A stretch of DNA of 64,000 bases, taken from contig NZ_BHVV01000003.1 in assembly GCF_003865015.1 (NCBI RefSeq), positions 124,001 to 188,000 of the forward strand, written 5' to 3'. The DNA comes from Sulfurisoma sediminicola (GTDB taxonomy: Bacteria > Pseudomonadota > Gammaproteobacteria > Burkholderiales > Rhodocyclaceae). A program made the position numbers and the translations under genes. How positions within the stretch are numbered: the first letter of the stretch is position 1; each line of letters starts with the position of its first letter. The notes below the pieces were generated by a model, which was not told the origin of the DNA, made no database searches, and worked only from the letters and a program-made list of their open reading frames with translations. This document shows, piece after piece, positions 51,940 to 60,590 of the stretch.

Positions 51940-52413
51940 TCAGCCGCCGCAGCCGCCGGCGGTGACCTTGACTTCCTTGCTGGCCGTGAAGTACTTGCCG
52001 TCGGAGGTCTTGGCCACGGCGCGCACGATGGAGGTCTGGCCCATCTTCAGGCGTAATGCAACGTCGGCCATGGCGCCGTTGGCGAAGTTGAAGGCCGCCG
52101 AGAGGGGATACGGATTCTTGTCGATGAAGACAGCGATCGAAATGGTGTTGGGAATGTTGCTGGTGACATCGACCGGCACCACGGCGCCGTTCTCGGCGAT
52201 GTCGGGCGCGTTGAGCTTGAGGTCCTTGCTTTCGGCGGTGGAGGCGGCGCCGACGGCCTTCATGGCGGCGGGGGTGTCCTTGGCTTCGAAGGCGGCCTTG
52301 TTCCACTCCATGGCTAGCACCTGGGTGGGCTTGAGCAGGCCGGCGGTGAGCGCGGCAGCCAGCACGCCGCTGGCACTGGCGCCCTTGAGCACGGTTCTAC
52401 GCAGAATGTTCAT
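51940..52413 (-). CDS. soxY: Thiosulfate-binding carrier SoxY
   Basis: A 157-aa periplasmic carrier. A Tat-type signal (NILRRTVLKG, residues 2-11) precedes the beta-sandwich, and the C-terminus ends VTAGGCGG, the swinging-arm motif whose Cys carries the sulfur intermediate. The ATG at 52413 is chosen because AGGAGG sits 4-5 bases upstream; an ATG 24 bases earlier is less likely. It is the first gene of soxYZAXB. Confidence 0.96.
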   Translation of the reverse strand: MNILRRTVLKGASASGVLAAALTAGLLKPTQVLAMEWNKAAFEAKDTPAAMKAVGAASTAESKDLKLNAPDIAENGAVVPVDVTSNIPNTISIAVFIDKNPYPLSAAFNFANGAMADVALRLKMGQTSIVRAVAKTSDGKYFTASKEVKVTAGGCGG

Positions 52414-52474
52414 CGTTCCTCCTGGGTTGAAATTCATTCATCAATGCAAATGGTTGTAGCGTAAGACGCAGCAA

Positions 52475-52495
52475 CGTAGGGGATTATTCCCTACG
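52475..52495. promoter_or_regulatory. Inverted repeat upstream of the sox operon
   Basis: CGTAGGG (52475-52481) and CCCTACG (52489-52495) form a perfect 7-bp inverted repeat with a 7-base AT-rich spacer, about 60-80 bases before the soxY ATG and just downstream of moaC. It could be an operator for a dimeric regulator. On the plus strand it is followed by AT-rich sequence but has no clear T-run. Confidence 0.45.
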
Positions 52496-52519
52496 ATATG
52501 AAAAAATCCAGTCGACACC

Positions 52520-53014
52520 TCAAATGTCGGCTCTGGCGGCACGCCAATGGCCTGATTTGCCTCCCATTTTTTCGAGCAGGCGGAGTTCGCCGACGACCAT
52601 GCCGCGGTCGACGGCCTTGAGCATGTCGTAGATGGTCAGCAGCGCGACCGAGACGGCGGTGAGCGCCTCCATTTCGACGCCGGTGCGGCCTACGGTTTGT
52701 GCCGTAACCTCGCAGGTCACGCTGTTGTTGGCGTCGTCGATGACGAACTCGGCGGCGACGCGGGTCAGTGGCAGCGGGTGGCAGAGCGGGATCAGCTCGG
52801 AGGTGCGTTTGGCGCCCTGGATGGCCGCGACGCGGGCGATGCCGAGCACGTCGCCCTTCCTGGCGTCGCCGGCCTTGATCAAAGCCAGGGTCGCCGGCTG
52901 CATGCGGATGGTGCCGGCGGCACGGGCGACACGTTCCGTCTCGGCCTTGGCGCCGACGTCGACCATGTGTGCCTGGCCAGCCTTGTCGAAGTGGGTCAGG
53001 GCAGCTTGTGACAT
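52520..53014 (-). CDS. moaC: Cyclic pyranopterin monophosphate synthase MoaC
   Basis: A 164-aa enzyme of molybdenum cofactor synthesis that forms cPMP from the MoaA product. Family motifs [11 protein letters not shown], the [21 protein letters not shown] helix (52689-52627) and KAVDRGMVV are complete. It is divergent from the metalloprotease gene and 106 bp upstream of soxY on the same strand. There is no other Moco gene nearby, so it appears to be a scattered housekeeping gene. Confidence 0.96.
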   Translation of the reverse strand: MSQAALTHFDKAGQAHMVDVGAKAETERVARAAGTIRMQPATLALIKAGDARKGDVLGIARVAAIQGAKRTSELIPLCHPLPLTRVAAEFVIDDANNSVTCEVTAQTVGRTGVEMEALTAVSVALLTIYDMLKAVDRGMVVGELRLLEKMGGKSGHWRAARADI

Positions 53015-53079
53015 GCGCTTACAAATCCCCGTGTTTGGCGACCGGCGAACTTCCGGCCCGAAACGCTATCATAGCCGCC

Positions 53080-54522
53080 ATGCGCCTTCCTTGGCTTATT
53101 CCACCACTCGCCGCCGCGATGCTGGCCCTGGCACCCGCTGCGGTTGCCGAGGGCTTGCCGGACCTCGGGGACGTCGCTCAGGTCGATCTGTCACCACAGG
53201 CCGAAAAGCAGATCGGTGCATCGATCTTTCGCGACATCCGCCTGCGCGAGGCAAGTTATCTCGATGATCCCGAGATTACGGGCTACCTCAACCGTCTCGG
53301 CATGCGCCTAGTGGCGCACAGCGGTGAGGCGCGGCAGGATTTCCAGTTCTTCGTGCTGCGCGATTCCACCCTCAACGCCTTCGCCATGCCCGGCGGTTAC
53401 ATCGGTGTCCATACCGGCCTGATCGCCGCGGCGCAGTCCGAATCGGAGCTGGCATCGGTGATTGCGCACGAAATCTCCCATGTCACCCAGCATCATCTTG
53501 CCCGCATGGTGGGCAAGCAGAGCCAGGCGCAGCTAGTGTCAATGCTGGCGTTGGCCGTCGCCGTTCTCGCGGCGCGTAGCAACAGCGAGCTTGCCACCGG
53601 GGCAATGATGGCGGGCCAGGCCGCGGGGTTGCAGAGCCAGCTCAATTACTCGCGCGACTTCGAGCGCGAGGCCGACCGCCTCGGTATCAATCTGCTCGAA
53701 AATTCGGGTTACGACATCCGCGGCATGGGCAGCTTCTTCGAGCGACTGCAGAATTTCGGCCGGCTCTACGAGAACAACGCGCCGGTCTACCTGCGCACCC
53801 ATCCGCTGACGACCGAGCGCATCGCCGATATGGGCAACCGCATTTCGCAGCGGCCCTACCGACAGGTTCCCGACTCGCTCGACTTCCTTCTGGTGCGCGC
53901 CAAGTTGAAAGCGCAGGAGGATGATGCGCGCGAAGCGGTCACCCACTTCGCCAGCCTGGTCAAGGAGCGCAAGTTCAGCTCCGAGCCGGCCGCCTATTAC
54001 GGCTATGCGGTGGCACTGACCCGCTTGAAGGACTGGGCCGGGGCCGAGCGTGAGCTGGGACAGGCGCGCCGCTTCAAGGCGGCGTCACCGATGGTCGAGA
54101 CGCTCGCCGCCGAGTTGCGTCGGCAGCAGGGAGACGCCGACGGCGCCTTTCGCCTCTTGCGTGCCGCGGCGCAGCGCTATCCGCAGGAGCGCGCCGTGTC
54201 CTACGCGTTGATGGAGACCTTGCTCGGCGCCGGGCGGCTGGACGAGGCGCAGCAACTCGGCGTTGCCGATGTCCAGCTCTATCCCTCCGACACCCGGATG
54301 CTCGGCCTGCTGGCGAAGACCTATGCCTTGCTGGGCAAGGTCGCGCGCCAGCACCGCACCCAGGCCGAGGTCTATGTCGCCAACGGCCAGCTGCTCGCCG
54401 CCATCGAACAGCTGCAATTCGCGCAACAGGCACGGGACGGCGATTTCTACGACCAGGCGCAGATCGACGCGCGCCTGCGCGAACTCAAGCGCCAGCAGGC
54501 CGAGGAAATGCGCCGCCGCTAG
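53080..54522 (+). CDS. bepA: M48 metalloprotease with TPRs (BepA/YfgC-like)
   Basis: A 480-aa periplasmic protein with a signal peptide (about residues 1-23), an M48 peptidase domain with zinc motif HEISH (130-134) and downstream E-x-x-x-D in EREADRLG, then helical TPR-like repeats (about 290-460). BepA acts in outer-membrane protein quality control, assembling or degrading LptD and BAM substrates. The ATG at 53080 gives the correct signal peptide. It converges on sat. Confidence 0.9.
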   Translation: MRLPWLIPPLAAAMLALAPAAVAEGLPDLGDVAQVDLSPQAEKQIGASIFRDIRLREASYLDDPEITGYLNRLGMRLVAHSGEARQDFQFFVLRDSTLNAFAMPGGYIGVHTGLIAAAQSESELASVIAHEISHVTQHHLARMVGKQSQAQLVSMLALAVAVLAARSNSELATGAMMAGQAAGLQSQLNYSRDFEREADRLGINLLENSGYDIRGMGSFFERLQNFGRLYENNAPVYLRTHPLTTERIADMGNRISQRPYRQVPDSLDFLLVRAKLKAQEDDAREAVTHFASLVKERKFSSEPAAYYGYAVALTRLKDWAGAERELGQARRFKAASPMVETLAAELRRQQGDADGAFRLLRAAAQRYPQERAVSYALMETLLGAGRLDEAQQLGVADVQLYPSDTRMLGLLAKTYALLGKVARQHRTQAEVYVANGQLLAAIEQLQFAQQARDGDFYDQAQIDARLRELKRQQAEEMRRR

Positions 54523-54535
54523 GTTCGTGCTGTGC

Positions 54536-54561
54536 CGGCTGCGGCGGGGATGCCGCAGCCG
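54536..54561. terminator. Stem-loop between convergent bepA and sat
   Basis: A 10-bp perfect stem (54536-54545 with 54552-54561) and 6-base loop lie in the 48-bp gap between the two converging genes. There is no clear T-run on either side, so it is a possible bidirectional terminator. Confidence 0.5.
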
Positions 54562-54570
54562 ATATGCACA

Positions 54571-55761
54571 TCAGGCCTTATCCTGGCTCTGATAGTAGTC
54601 CGAGAGGATCTTTGCAACCTCGGGGCGGGAAAACTCCGGCGGAGGCGCTTCGCCGCGGCCGAGCATCTCGCGCACCTTGGTGCCGGACAGCGTGATGAAG
54701 TCTTCCTTGGTGTGGCCCGGAGCTTCGCGCATCATCACCACGCGACCGAGCTTCTTCGACCAGGCGGTATTGTCGGCCATGAACATCTCGATCTTCAGCG
54801 CGCCTTTGGGCACATCGTCGAAGATGGCTTGCGCGTCGAAGGGACCATAGTAGTCGCCCACGCCCGCGTGGTCGCGGCCGATGATGAAGTGCGTGGCACC
54901 CATGTTCTGGCGGAACACGGCATGCAGGACGGCCTCGCGCGGCCCGGCATAAAGCATGTCGAAGCCGTAGCCGGTCACCATCGCGCTGTTGGGCTTGAAG
55001 TACAACTCGACCATCTTGCGGATGCAGGAATCGCGCACCGGCGCCGGGATATCGCCTTTCTTCAGCTTGCCGAGCAGCATGTGGATGACCAGGCCGTCGG
55101 TGCCGAGGCGCTCCATGGCCATGTGGCAGAGCTCTTCGTGCGCGCGGTGCATCGGATTGCGGGTCTGGAACGCGACCACTTTTTTCCATCCGCGTTCGGC
55201 GATTTCGTTGCGGATCTCGACCGCGGTGCGGAAGGTATCCGGAAATTCGGTCTGGAAATAGCTGAAGCTCAAGACCTTGATCGGGCCGGAAACCAAGTAG
55301 CGACCGGCGGAGTTGAAGGCCGCCACGCCGGGATGCTCCGGATCCGTCGTGCGATAGACCTTCTCGGTCATGAGGCGCATCTGCTCTTCGCTGGCTTCCT
55401 CGATCGCTTCCACGTCCATGACCGCCAGGATTGGGTTCCCCTCGACGTTGGGGTCGCGCAACGCAATGTGCTTGTGGCCCTTGATGGCGCTGATGTCCTT
55501 GGTCAGGTTCAGGACCGGCACGGGCCAGAAGAGGCCGCTGGTAGTCTTCATGTGTTCCGCGGTGCTAAGGGCGTCGGCCAGATTCATGTATCCGGTCAGC
55601 GGGTTGAAGTAACCCGACCCCATCATCACCGCGTTGGCGGCGGCGGCAGAGGAAAGCAGCATCGAGGGCAGCGACGCCGCCTTATGCGTCAGCGCCTGAT
55701 GCTCGGCTACGTCATACACGAACAGCGGATTCAGCTGCTCGGAACCGTGTGGCTTAATCAT
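54571..55761 (-). CDS. sat: Sulfate adenylyltransferase (dissimilatory, homo-oligomeric Sat)
   Basis: A 396-aa ATP sulfurylase. The nucleotide motif QTRNPMHRAHE, the GRDHAGVGDYYG block and the FITLSGTKVREML region are intact. In sulfur oxidisers it runs in the direction APS plus pyrophosphate to sulfate plus ATP, the substrate-level phosphorylation step after AprBA. It is the single-chain type and unrelated to assimilatory CysDN. GGGAGG precedes the ATG. It is divergent from aprBA over 380 bp. Confidence 0.96.
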   Translation of the reverse strand: MIKPHGSEQLNPLFVYDVAEHQALTHKAASLPSMLLSSAAAANAVMMGSGYFNPLTGYMNLADALSTAEHMKTTSGLFWPVPVLNLTKDISAIKGHKHIALRDPNVEGNPILAVMDVEAIEEASEEQMRLMTEKVYRTTDPEHPGVAAFNSAGRYLVSGPIKVLSFSYFQTEFPDTFRTAVEIRNEIAERGWKKVVAFQTRNPMHRAHEELCHMAMERLGTDGLVIHMLLGKLKKGDIPAPVRDSCIRKMVELYFKPNSAMVTGYGFDMLYAGPREAVLHAVFRQNMGATHFIIGRDHAGVGDYYGPFDAQAIFDDVPKGALKIEMFMADNTAWSKKLGRVVMMREAPGHTKEDFITLSGTKVREMLGRGEAPPPEFSRPEVAKILSDYYQSQDKA

Positions 55762-56141
55762 TCTTGATCCTCCCGTCGATGTTTGGCTTCGAAGCCGGCA
55801 AAATACAACAAGCCCAATGGCGTTTCGATCAAATATTCTTCTTCGGGGGTGTCAATGTCTAATTGGCGTTGTCAAGGGCAAAGTGCGGAAAAAACCAGCC
55901 ATTTGATCTCGATCAAACATTCCGCAAAAAACAATTGGTGCGCCTTATTCACCAATCAAAAATCGGGATTATCCTGTTGCGAGTAAGGTGATAGCCTCAC
56001 TCTGTTTCATGATGTAGTCAAAGCCACCGTTCCCGCCGGAAGCGGATTCGCGATACGCCGCCGGCCAAGGTTGGGTTCGGGTCTGAATGGACCGCTGAAA
56101 AACAAGAACAGCGGATTGTTAGCTAGCAAGGAGAGTAAGTA
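55762..56141. promoter_or_regulatory. 380-bp divergent promoter region of sat and aprBA
   Basis: No gene is seen. The stretch is markedly AT-richer than its surroundings. It contains a perfect FNR/ANR-type box TTGAT-CTCG-ATCAA (55903-55916), a half-site ATCAA at 55828-55832, and a 7-bp inverted repeat ATTGGTG/CACCAAT (55934-55940 and 55950-55956). Individual -10/-35 elements could not be fixed. The right end holds AAGGAGAG, the ribosome site of aprB. Confidence 0.65.
55903..55916. promoter_or_regulatory. FNR/ANR-type binding site
   Basis: TTGAT-N4-ATCAA is an exact match to the FNR consensus, about 140 bp from the sat ATG and 225 bp from the aprB ATG. It suggests oxygen- or NO-responsive control of the sulfite-to-sulfate genes by an FNR/DNR family protein. 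Confidence 0.7.
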
Positions 56142-56615
56142 ATGCCTACCTTTGTTCGTACCGAGAAGTGCGATGGCTGCAAGGGTCAAGACAAGACCGC
56201 CTGCATGTACATCTGCCCGCACGACCTGATGAAGCTCGACAAGGACGGTTCCGATACCGGCCACGCCATGAAGGCCTTCAACCAGGAGCCGGAGCAGTGC
56301 TGGGAGTGCTATTCCTGCGTCAAGATCTGCCCGCAGGGCGCCATCGAATGCCGTCACTACGCTGACGTCGTGCCGCTGGGCGGCTCGGTGCAGCCGATGC
56401 GCGGTTCCGATTCCATCATGTGGACCATCAAGTTCCGCAACGGCAACATCAAGCGGTTCAAGTTCCCGATCCGCACCACCCCCGAGGGCTCCATCGATCC
56501 GTTCGGCGGCAAGCCGATGCCGAAGCTCGCCGACCTGAACATCGACGGCGTCTTCACCAAGGAAGTCATGGGTGGTTTCCGTGCCGGCAACCCCGCCGAA
56601 CTGATCCGCAAGTAA
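56142..56615 (+). CDS. aprB: Adenylylsulfate reductase beta subunit
   Basis: A 157-aa cytoplasmic iron-sulfur subunit. Two [4Fe-4S] clusters are bound by CDGCKGQDKTACMYICP (about residues 8-24) and CWECYSCVKICP (about 47-58), and a C-terminal tail wraps AprA. It passes electrons between AprA and the membrane quinone partner. The start has AAGGAGAG before it; aprA follows after 21 bases. Full length for the family. Confidence 0.97.
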   Translation: MPTFVRTEKCDGCKGQDKTACMYICPHDLMKLDKDGSDTGHAMKAFNQEPEQCWECYSCVKICPQGAIECRHYADVVPLGGSVQPMRGSDSIMWTIKFRNGNIKRFKFPIRTTPEGSIDPFGGKPMPKLADLNIDGVFTKEVMGGFRAGNPAELIRK

Positions 56616-56636
56616 TCTTTGATCGAGGAATAAAAA

Positions 56637-58664
56637 ATGGCTGGTACTTTTGACAAACCGGAAGTCGTCCAGGAAGAACTGGACATCCTGCTGGTCGGCG
56701 GCGGCATGGCCTGCTGCGGAACGGCTTATGAAATCATGCGCTGGGCCGAGGCCGTCAAGGCCGAGACCGGCAAGGACCTTAAGATCAAGCTGGTCGACAA
56801 GGCCGCGCTGGACCGTTCCGGCGCCGTGGCGATGGGCCTCTCCGCCATCAACACCTACATCGGCGACAAGCAGGACCCCGCCGACTACGCCCGCATGGTC
56901 TCCAACGACCTGATGGGCATCACCCGTGACGACCTGGCCTACGATGTCGGCCGCAACGTCGATGACTCCGTCCATCTGTTCGAAGAGTGGGGCCTGCCCA
57001 TCTGGAAAACCGATGCCGCCGGTGTTCGCCACGACGGCGCCGATGCCATCAAGGAAGGCCTGCCCGCGCTGAAGGACGGTGGTCAGCCGGTGCGTTCGGG
57101 CAAGTGGCAGATCATGATCAATGGCGAATCCTACAAGTGGATCGTCGCCGAAGCCGCCAAGAAGGCGCTCGGCCTCGACCGCATCCAGGAGCGTGTCTTC
57201 GTCGTGCATCTGATCAACGACAAGAACGATCCCACCCGAATCGCGGGCGCCGCCGGTTTCTCGGTGCGCGAGAACAAGATCTACATCTACAAGGCCAAGG
57301 CCATCATGCTGGCCGCCGGCGGTTGCGTAAACATCTTCCGTCCGCGTTCCGTTGGTGAAGGCACGGGCCGTGCCTGGTACCCGGTGTGGAACGCCGGTTC
57401 GACATACGCCATGGCTGCCGAAGCCGGCGCCGAGATGACCATGATGGAAAACCGTTTCGTTCCCGCCCGCTTCAAGGACGGTTACGGCCCGGTCGGTGCC
57501 TGGTTCCTGCTGTTCAAAGCCAAGGCCGCCAACGCCTACGGCGAAGACTACATGGCCAAGAACAAGGACATGCTGAACGACTACCCGCCCTACGGGCAGG
57601 CCGCCGTTCCCGCTTCCTGCCTGCGCAACCACCTGATGCTCAAGGAGATGAAGGAAGGCCGCGGCCCGATCTGGATGGACACCGTCACCGCGCTGGCCAA
57701 GCTGCGCGAGACCCTGTCGCCGAAAGAGGTCAAGCACCTCGAAGCTGAGGCCTGGGAAGACTTCCTCGACATGTGTATCGGTCAGTGCGGCGTCTGGGTC
57801 GGCGAGAACATCGAGCCCGAGAAGAAGATGTCCGAGCTGATGCCGACCGAGCCCTACCTGCTCGGCTCGCACTCCGGCTGCTGCGGCATCTGGGTGTCCG
57901 GCCCGACCGACGTCGGTGCCCCCACCGACGAGACCGAAGCTGGCGTGCCCGCTCACCTGCCGAAGGGCTGGAACTGGGGCTACCGCTCCATGACCACCGT
58001 CAAGGGTCTGTTCACCGCCGGTGACGGCGTGGGCGCTTCCGGTCACAAGTTCTCCTCCGGTTCGCATACCGAAGGTCGTCTGGCTGCCAAGGCCATGGTC
58101 AAGTACTGCCTCGACAACCCGGATCTCAAGCTGGAGTTCGACGAGACGACCGAACAGATCGCCGACGCGATCTGGAAGCCGGCCCGCACCTTCCTCGAGT
58201 TCAAGGACTACACGACCGCCATCGACGTCAACCCCAACTACATCACGCCGAAGATGCTGCAGTTCCGCCTGCAGAAGATCATGGACGAGTACGTTGCCGG
58301 TTGCGCCACCTACTACAACACCAACGACAAGATGTTGGCTGTTGCGGAAGAGAAGCTCGAGATGCTGAAGGAAGACGCCCAGAAGATGCGTGCGAAGGAT
58401 CTGCACGAGTTGCTGCGCGCCTGGGAAAACTACCATCGCATCCTGACGGCCGAAGCCCACATGAAGCACATCCAGTTCCGCGAAGAGAGCCGTTACCCCG
58501 GCTTCTACTATCGCACCGACAAGAACTTCGTCGATGAGAAGAACTGGCACTGCTTCGTGAACTCGATCTACGACAAGAAGTCGAAGAAGTGGACCTGCTT
58601 CAAGCGTGCCCACGTCGATCTTATCGACAAGTCGAAGCTGTTCAAGGCTGCCGCGCCGCACTAA
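56637..58664 (+). CDS. aprA: Adenylylsulfate reductase alpha subunit
   Basis: A 675-aa FAD enzyme that interconverts APS and sulfite plus AMP; in an oxidiser it forms APS. The FAD site LLVGGGMACCG is near residues 17-27, with the VDKAALDRSGAVAMGLSAIN block and the C-terminal FREESRYPGFYYRTD region. Length is full. No aprM or qmoABC gene, the usual membrane partners, lies beside it. A strong terminator follows. Confidence 0.97.
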   Translation: MAGTFDKPEVVQEELDILLVGGGMACCGTAYEIMRWAEAVKAETGKDLKIKLVDKAALDRSGAVAMGLSAINTYIGDKQDPADYARMVSNDLMGITRDDLAYDVGRNVDDSVHLFEEWGLPIWKTDAAGVRHDGADAIKEGLPALKDGGQPVRSGKWQIMINGESYKWIVAEAAKKALGLDRIQERVFVVHLINDKNDPTRIAGAAGFSVRENKIYIYKAKAIMLAAGGCVNIFRPRSVGEGTGRAWYPVWNAGSTYAMAAEAGAEMTMMENRFVPARFKDGYGPVGAWFLLFKAKAANAYGEDYMAKNKDMLNDYPPYGQAAVPASCLRNHLMLKEMKEGRGPIWMDTVTALAKLRETLSPKEVKHLEAEAWEDFLDMCIGQCGVWVGENIEPEKKMSELMPTEPYLLGSHSGCCGIWVSGPTDVGAPTDETEAGVPAHLPKGWNWGYRSMTTVKGLFTAGDGVGASGHKFSSGSHTEGRLAAKAMVKYCLDNPDLKLEFDETTEQIADAIWKPARTFLEFKDYTTAIDVNPNYITPKMLQFRLQKIMDEYVAGCATYYNTNDKMLAVAEEKLEMLKEDAQKMRAKDLHELLRAWENYHRILTAEAHMKHIQFREESRYPGFYYRTDKNFVDEKNWHCFVNSIYDKKSKKWTCFKRAHVDLIDKSKLFKAAAPH

Positions 58665-58681
58665 GCTGCCAGCAGCATCTG

Positions 58682-58720
58682 ACCGGACGTCCCTCTTGCA
58701 GGGGCGTCCGGTTTTTCTTT
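58682..58720 (+). terminator. Rho-independent terminator after aprBA
   Basis: ACCGGACG (58682-58689) pairs with CGTCCGGT (58705-58712), with further inner CCCT/AGGG pairing, and TTTTTCTTTTC follows. Confidence 0.88.
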
Positions 58721-58814
58721 TCACGATGGCGATGGCCTTGTTTTCAAAGGGGTGACCTCAAGCGTAAGCTGCGAGGTGTCCTTCGCAAACCAGACCGATT
58801 CAAAGAGGTGTGAG

Positions 58815-59765
58815 ATGTCCCAGCCCGACGTTCCGTTTCCGCAAAGCCCCGTCGTCCCGACCATGGTCGACGGCGACCACACGATCCAGTTTTCCTGCCA
58901 CAAGGGCATTTCCTGCTGGAACGCCTGTTGTTCCAACATCGACATCTCGCTGACGCCCTACGACATCGTCCGCCTCAAGAAGCACCTCGGCATCAGTTCC
59001 ACCGAGTTCCTGCGCGACTACACCGTGCCCTATGAGATGGAAAAGGATGGCATGGCCGGCGTCAAGCTGCGTCCCATCGAAAACGGTACCGCCTGCCGCT
59101 TCATGCAGCCCGAGGGCTGCGGCGTCTACGCCGATCGTCCGACTGCCTGCCGCTACTACCCGGTGGCCCTGCTGTCGATGCGCCGCCAGGACGAATATGT
59201 CGATCGCCAGTCCTATGCCATCGTCAAGGAAGATCACTGCAAGGGCCACGAGGTTGCGCGCAGCATCAGCGTCGACGACTACCGCAAGGAACAGGGCCTG
59301 CCGGAATACGACGAGTTGGCCCGCGGCTGGCGCCAACTGGTGCTGAAGAAGAAATCCTCCGGCCCCACCATCGGCACGCCTTCGCTCAAGAGCCGACAGC
59401 TTTTCTTCATGGCCAGCTACGACATCGACACCTTTCACAGCTTTGTCGAAAGCGAGGCTTTTTCCAGGCTGTTCGCGATGACCGATGATGAGCGGACGCT
59501 GATCCTCGCCGACGACGTCGAGTTGTTGCAGTTTTCCTTCCGCTTTCTCAGGCAGGTGCTGTTCGGCGAACAGAGCATCGCGCTCAACGAGGAAGCTGCC
59601 AAGGAACGGCTGGAAAGCTGGAAGGCGCGCCAGATCGAGATCGAACGCGAGGCCGCCGAGAAGCGCGCCAAGCTCGACGAGGAAATGGCCCGGGAAGGCT
59701 TCAACGAGGAAGATTCCGGCCTTGGCGTCTGCGACGACGACGGCGCCAGCTGCGCGCGCGACTGA
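58815..59765 (+). CDS. YkgJ-family cysteine-cluster protein
   Basis: A 316-aa soluble protein. Cys28, Cys34, Cys38 and Cys39 (FSCHKGISCWNACC), then Cys94, Cys102 and Cys112 (TACRYYP), form the CxxCxxxCC-type zinc or iron-sulfur cluster of the YkgJ family. The C-terminal third contains a charged coiled coil (about residues 270-300) and a final Cys pair. The ATG at 58815 has AGAGGTG before it. It follows the aprBA terminator and lies 9 bases before the CbbQ-like gene, so it is in the ykgJ-cbbQ-cbbO unit. Function is unknown; a metal or electron-transfer role is possible. Confidence 0.85.
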   Translation: MSQPDVPFPQSPVVPTMVDGDHTIQFSCHKGISCWNACCSNIDISLTPYDIVRLKKHLGISSTEFLRDYTVPYEMEKDGMAGVKLRPIENGTACRFMQPEGCGVYADRPTACRYYPVALLSMRRQDEYVDRQSYAIVKEDHCKGHEVARSISVDDYRKEQGLPEYDELARGWRQLVLKKKSSGPTIGTPSLKSRQLFFMASYDIDTFHSFVESEAFSRLFAMTDDERTLILADDVELLQFSFRFLRQVLFGEQSIALNEEAAKERLESWKARQIEIEREAAEKRAKLDEEMAREGFNEEDSGLGVCDDDGASCARD

Positions 59766-59774
59766 GGTTCCCTC

Positions 59775-60590
59775 ATGCAAGACGTCGAGTTGATTTCGCC
59801 GCAACTGGCGATCCTGGACGAGGAGCCCTACTACCACGCCGTCGGCGACGAGGTGCCGCTGTTCGAGTCGGCCTGGCGCAACCGCCTGCCCGTACTGCTC
59901 AAGGGCCCGACCGGGTGCGGCAAGACGCGCTTCGTCGAGTACATGGCGTGGAAGCTCAAGCGGCCGCTGGTTACCGTGGCCTGCCATGACGACCTCACCG
60001 CCGCCGACCTGGTCGGCCGCTACCTGATCGTCGGCGGCCAGACGGTGTGGATGGACGGCCCGCTCGCGGCTGCCGTGCGCGCCGGCGCCATCTGCTATCT
60101 CGACGAAGTGGTCGAGGCGCGCAAGGACACCATGGTGGTGATCCATCCGCTGGCCGACTCGCGCCGCGTGCTGCCGATCGAAAAACGCGGTGAGCTGGTG
60201 CATGCCCCCGCGGGCTTCATGCTGGTGATCTCCTACAACCCGGGCTACCAGAGCGTGCTGAAGGAACTGAAGCAGAGCACGCGGCAGCGCTTCGTCGCCT
60301 TCGAGTTCGATTATCCCGATGCGGAATTGGAAGCGGCCATCGTCAGCCGCGAGACCGGCATCGGTGCCGATGTCGCCGCCAAGCTGGTGAAGTTCGCCGC
60401 GATGACGCGCAATCTCAAGGGCAGCGGCCTCGATGAAGGGGCCTCGACCCGCCTGCTGGTGCATGCCGGCAAGCTCATCGTCGACGGGGTGCCGCCGGTG
60501 GCCGCCTGCCGCGCCGCCATCGCCCAGGCCGTCACCGACGAGCCGGAGATGCTGGCGGCGGTGCACGAGATGTCTTCCTCGATCTTCTAA
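59775..60590 (+). CDS. cbbQ: CbbQ/NirQ/NorQ family MoxR-type AAA+ ATPase
   Basis: A 271-aa AAA+ ATPase. Walker A GPTGCGKT is at residues 44-51, [12 protein letters not shown] forms Walker B, and ISYNPGYQ plus [11 protein letters not shown] the sensor region. CbbQ with CbbO reactivates inhibited RuBisCO, while close relatives NirQ/NorQ activate NO reductase. No cbbL/S/M or nor genes lie in the window, so the client is not decided here. It overlaps the next gene by one base (TAATG). Confidence 0.88.
   Translation: MQDVELISPQLAILDEEPYYHAVGDEVPLFESAWRNRLPVLLKGPTGCGKTRFVEYMAWKLKRPLVTVACHDDLTAADLVGRYLIVGGQTVWMDGPLAAAVRAGAICYLDEVVEARKDTMVVIHPLADSRRVLPIEKRGELVHAPAGFMLVISYNPGYQSVLKELKQSTRQRFVAFEFDYPDAELEAAIVSRETGIGADVAAKLVKFAAMTRNLKGSGLDEGASTRLLVHAGKLIVDGVPPVAACRAAIAQAVTDEPEMLAAVHEMSSSIF

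Noticed and set aside
48207-52413. soxCD hidden near the sox operon
   Set aside because: All frames around the operon are accounted for by macA, moaC and soxYZAXB; no sulfane dehydrogenase motif is present.
55824-55832. A second full FNR box near the sat start
   Set aside because: Only the ATCAA half is present; the left half-site does not match.
56007-58724. A 905-codon open frame on the minus strand opposite aprBA
   Set aside because: aprA and aprB are certain on the plus strand; the minus frame is a codon-bias artefact.
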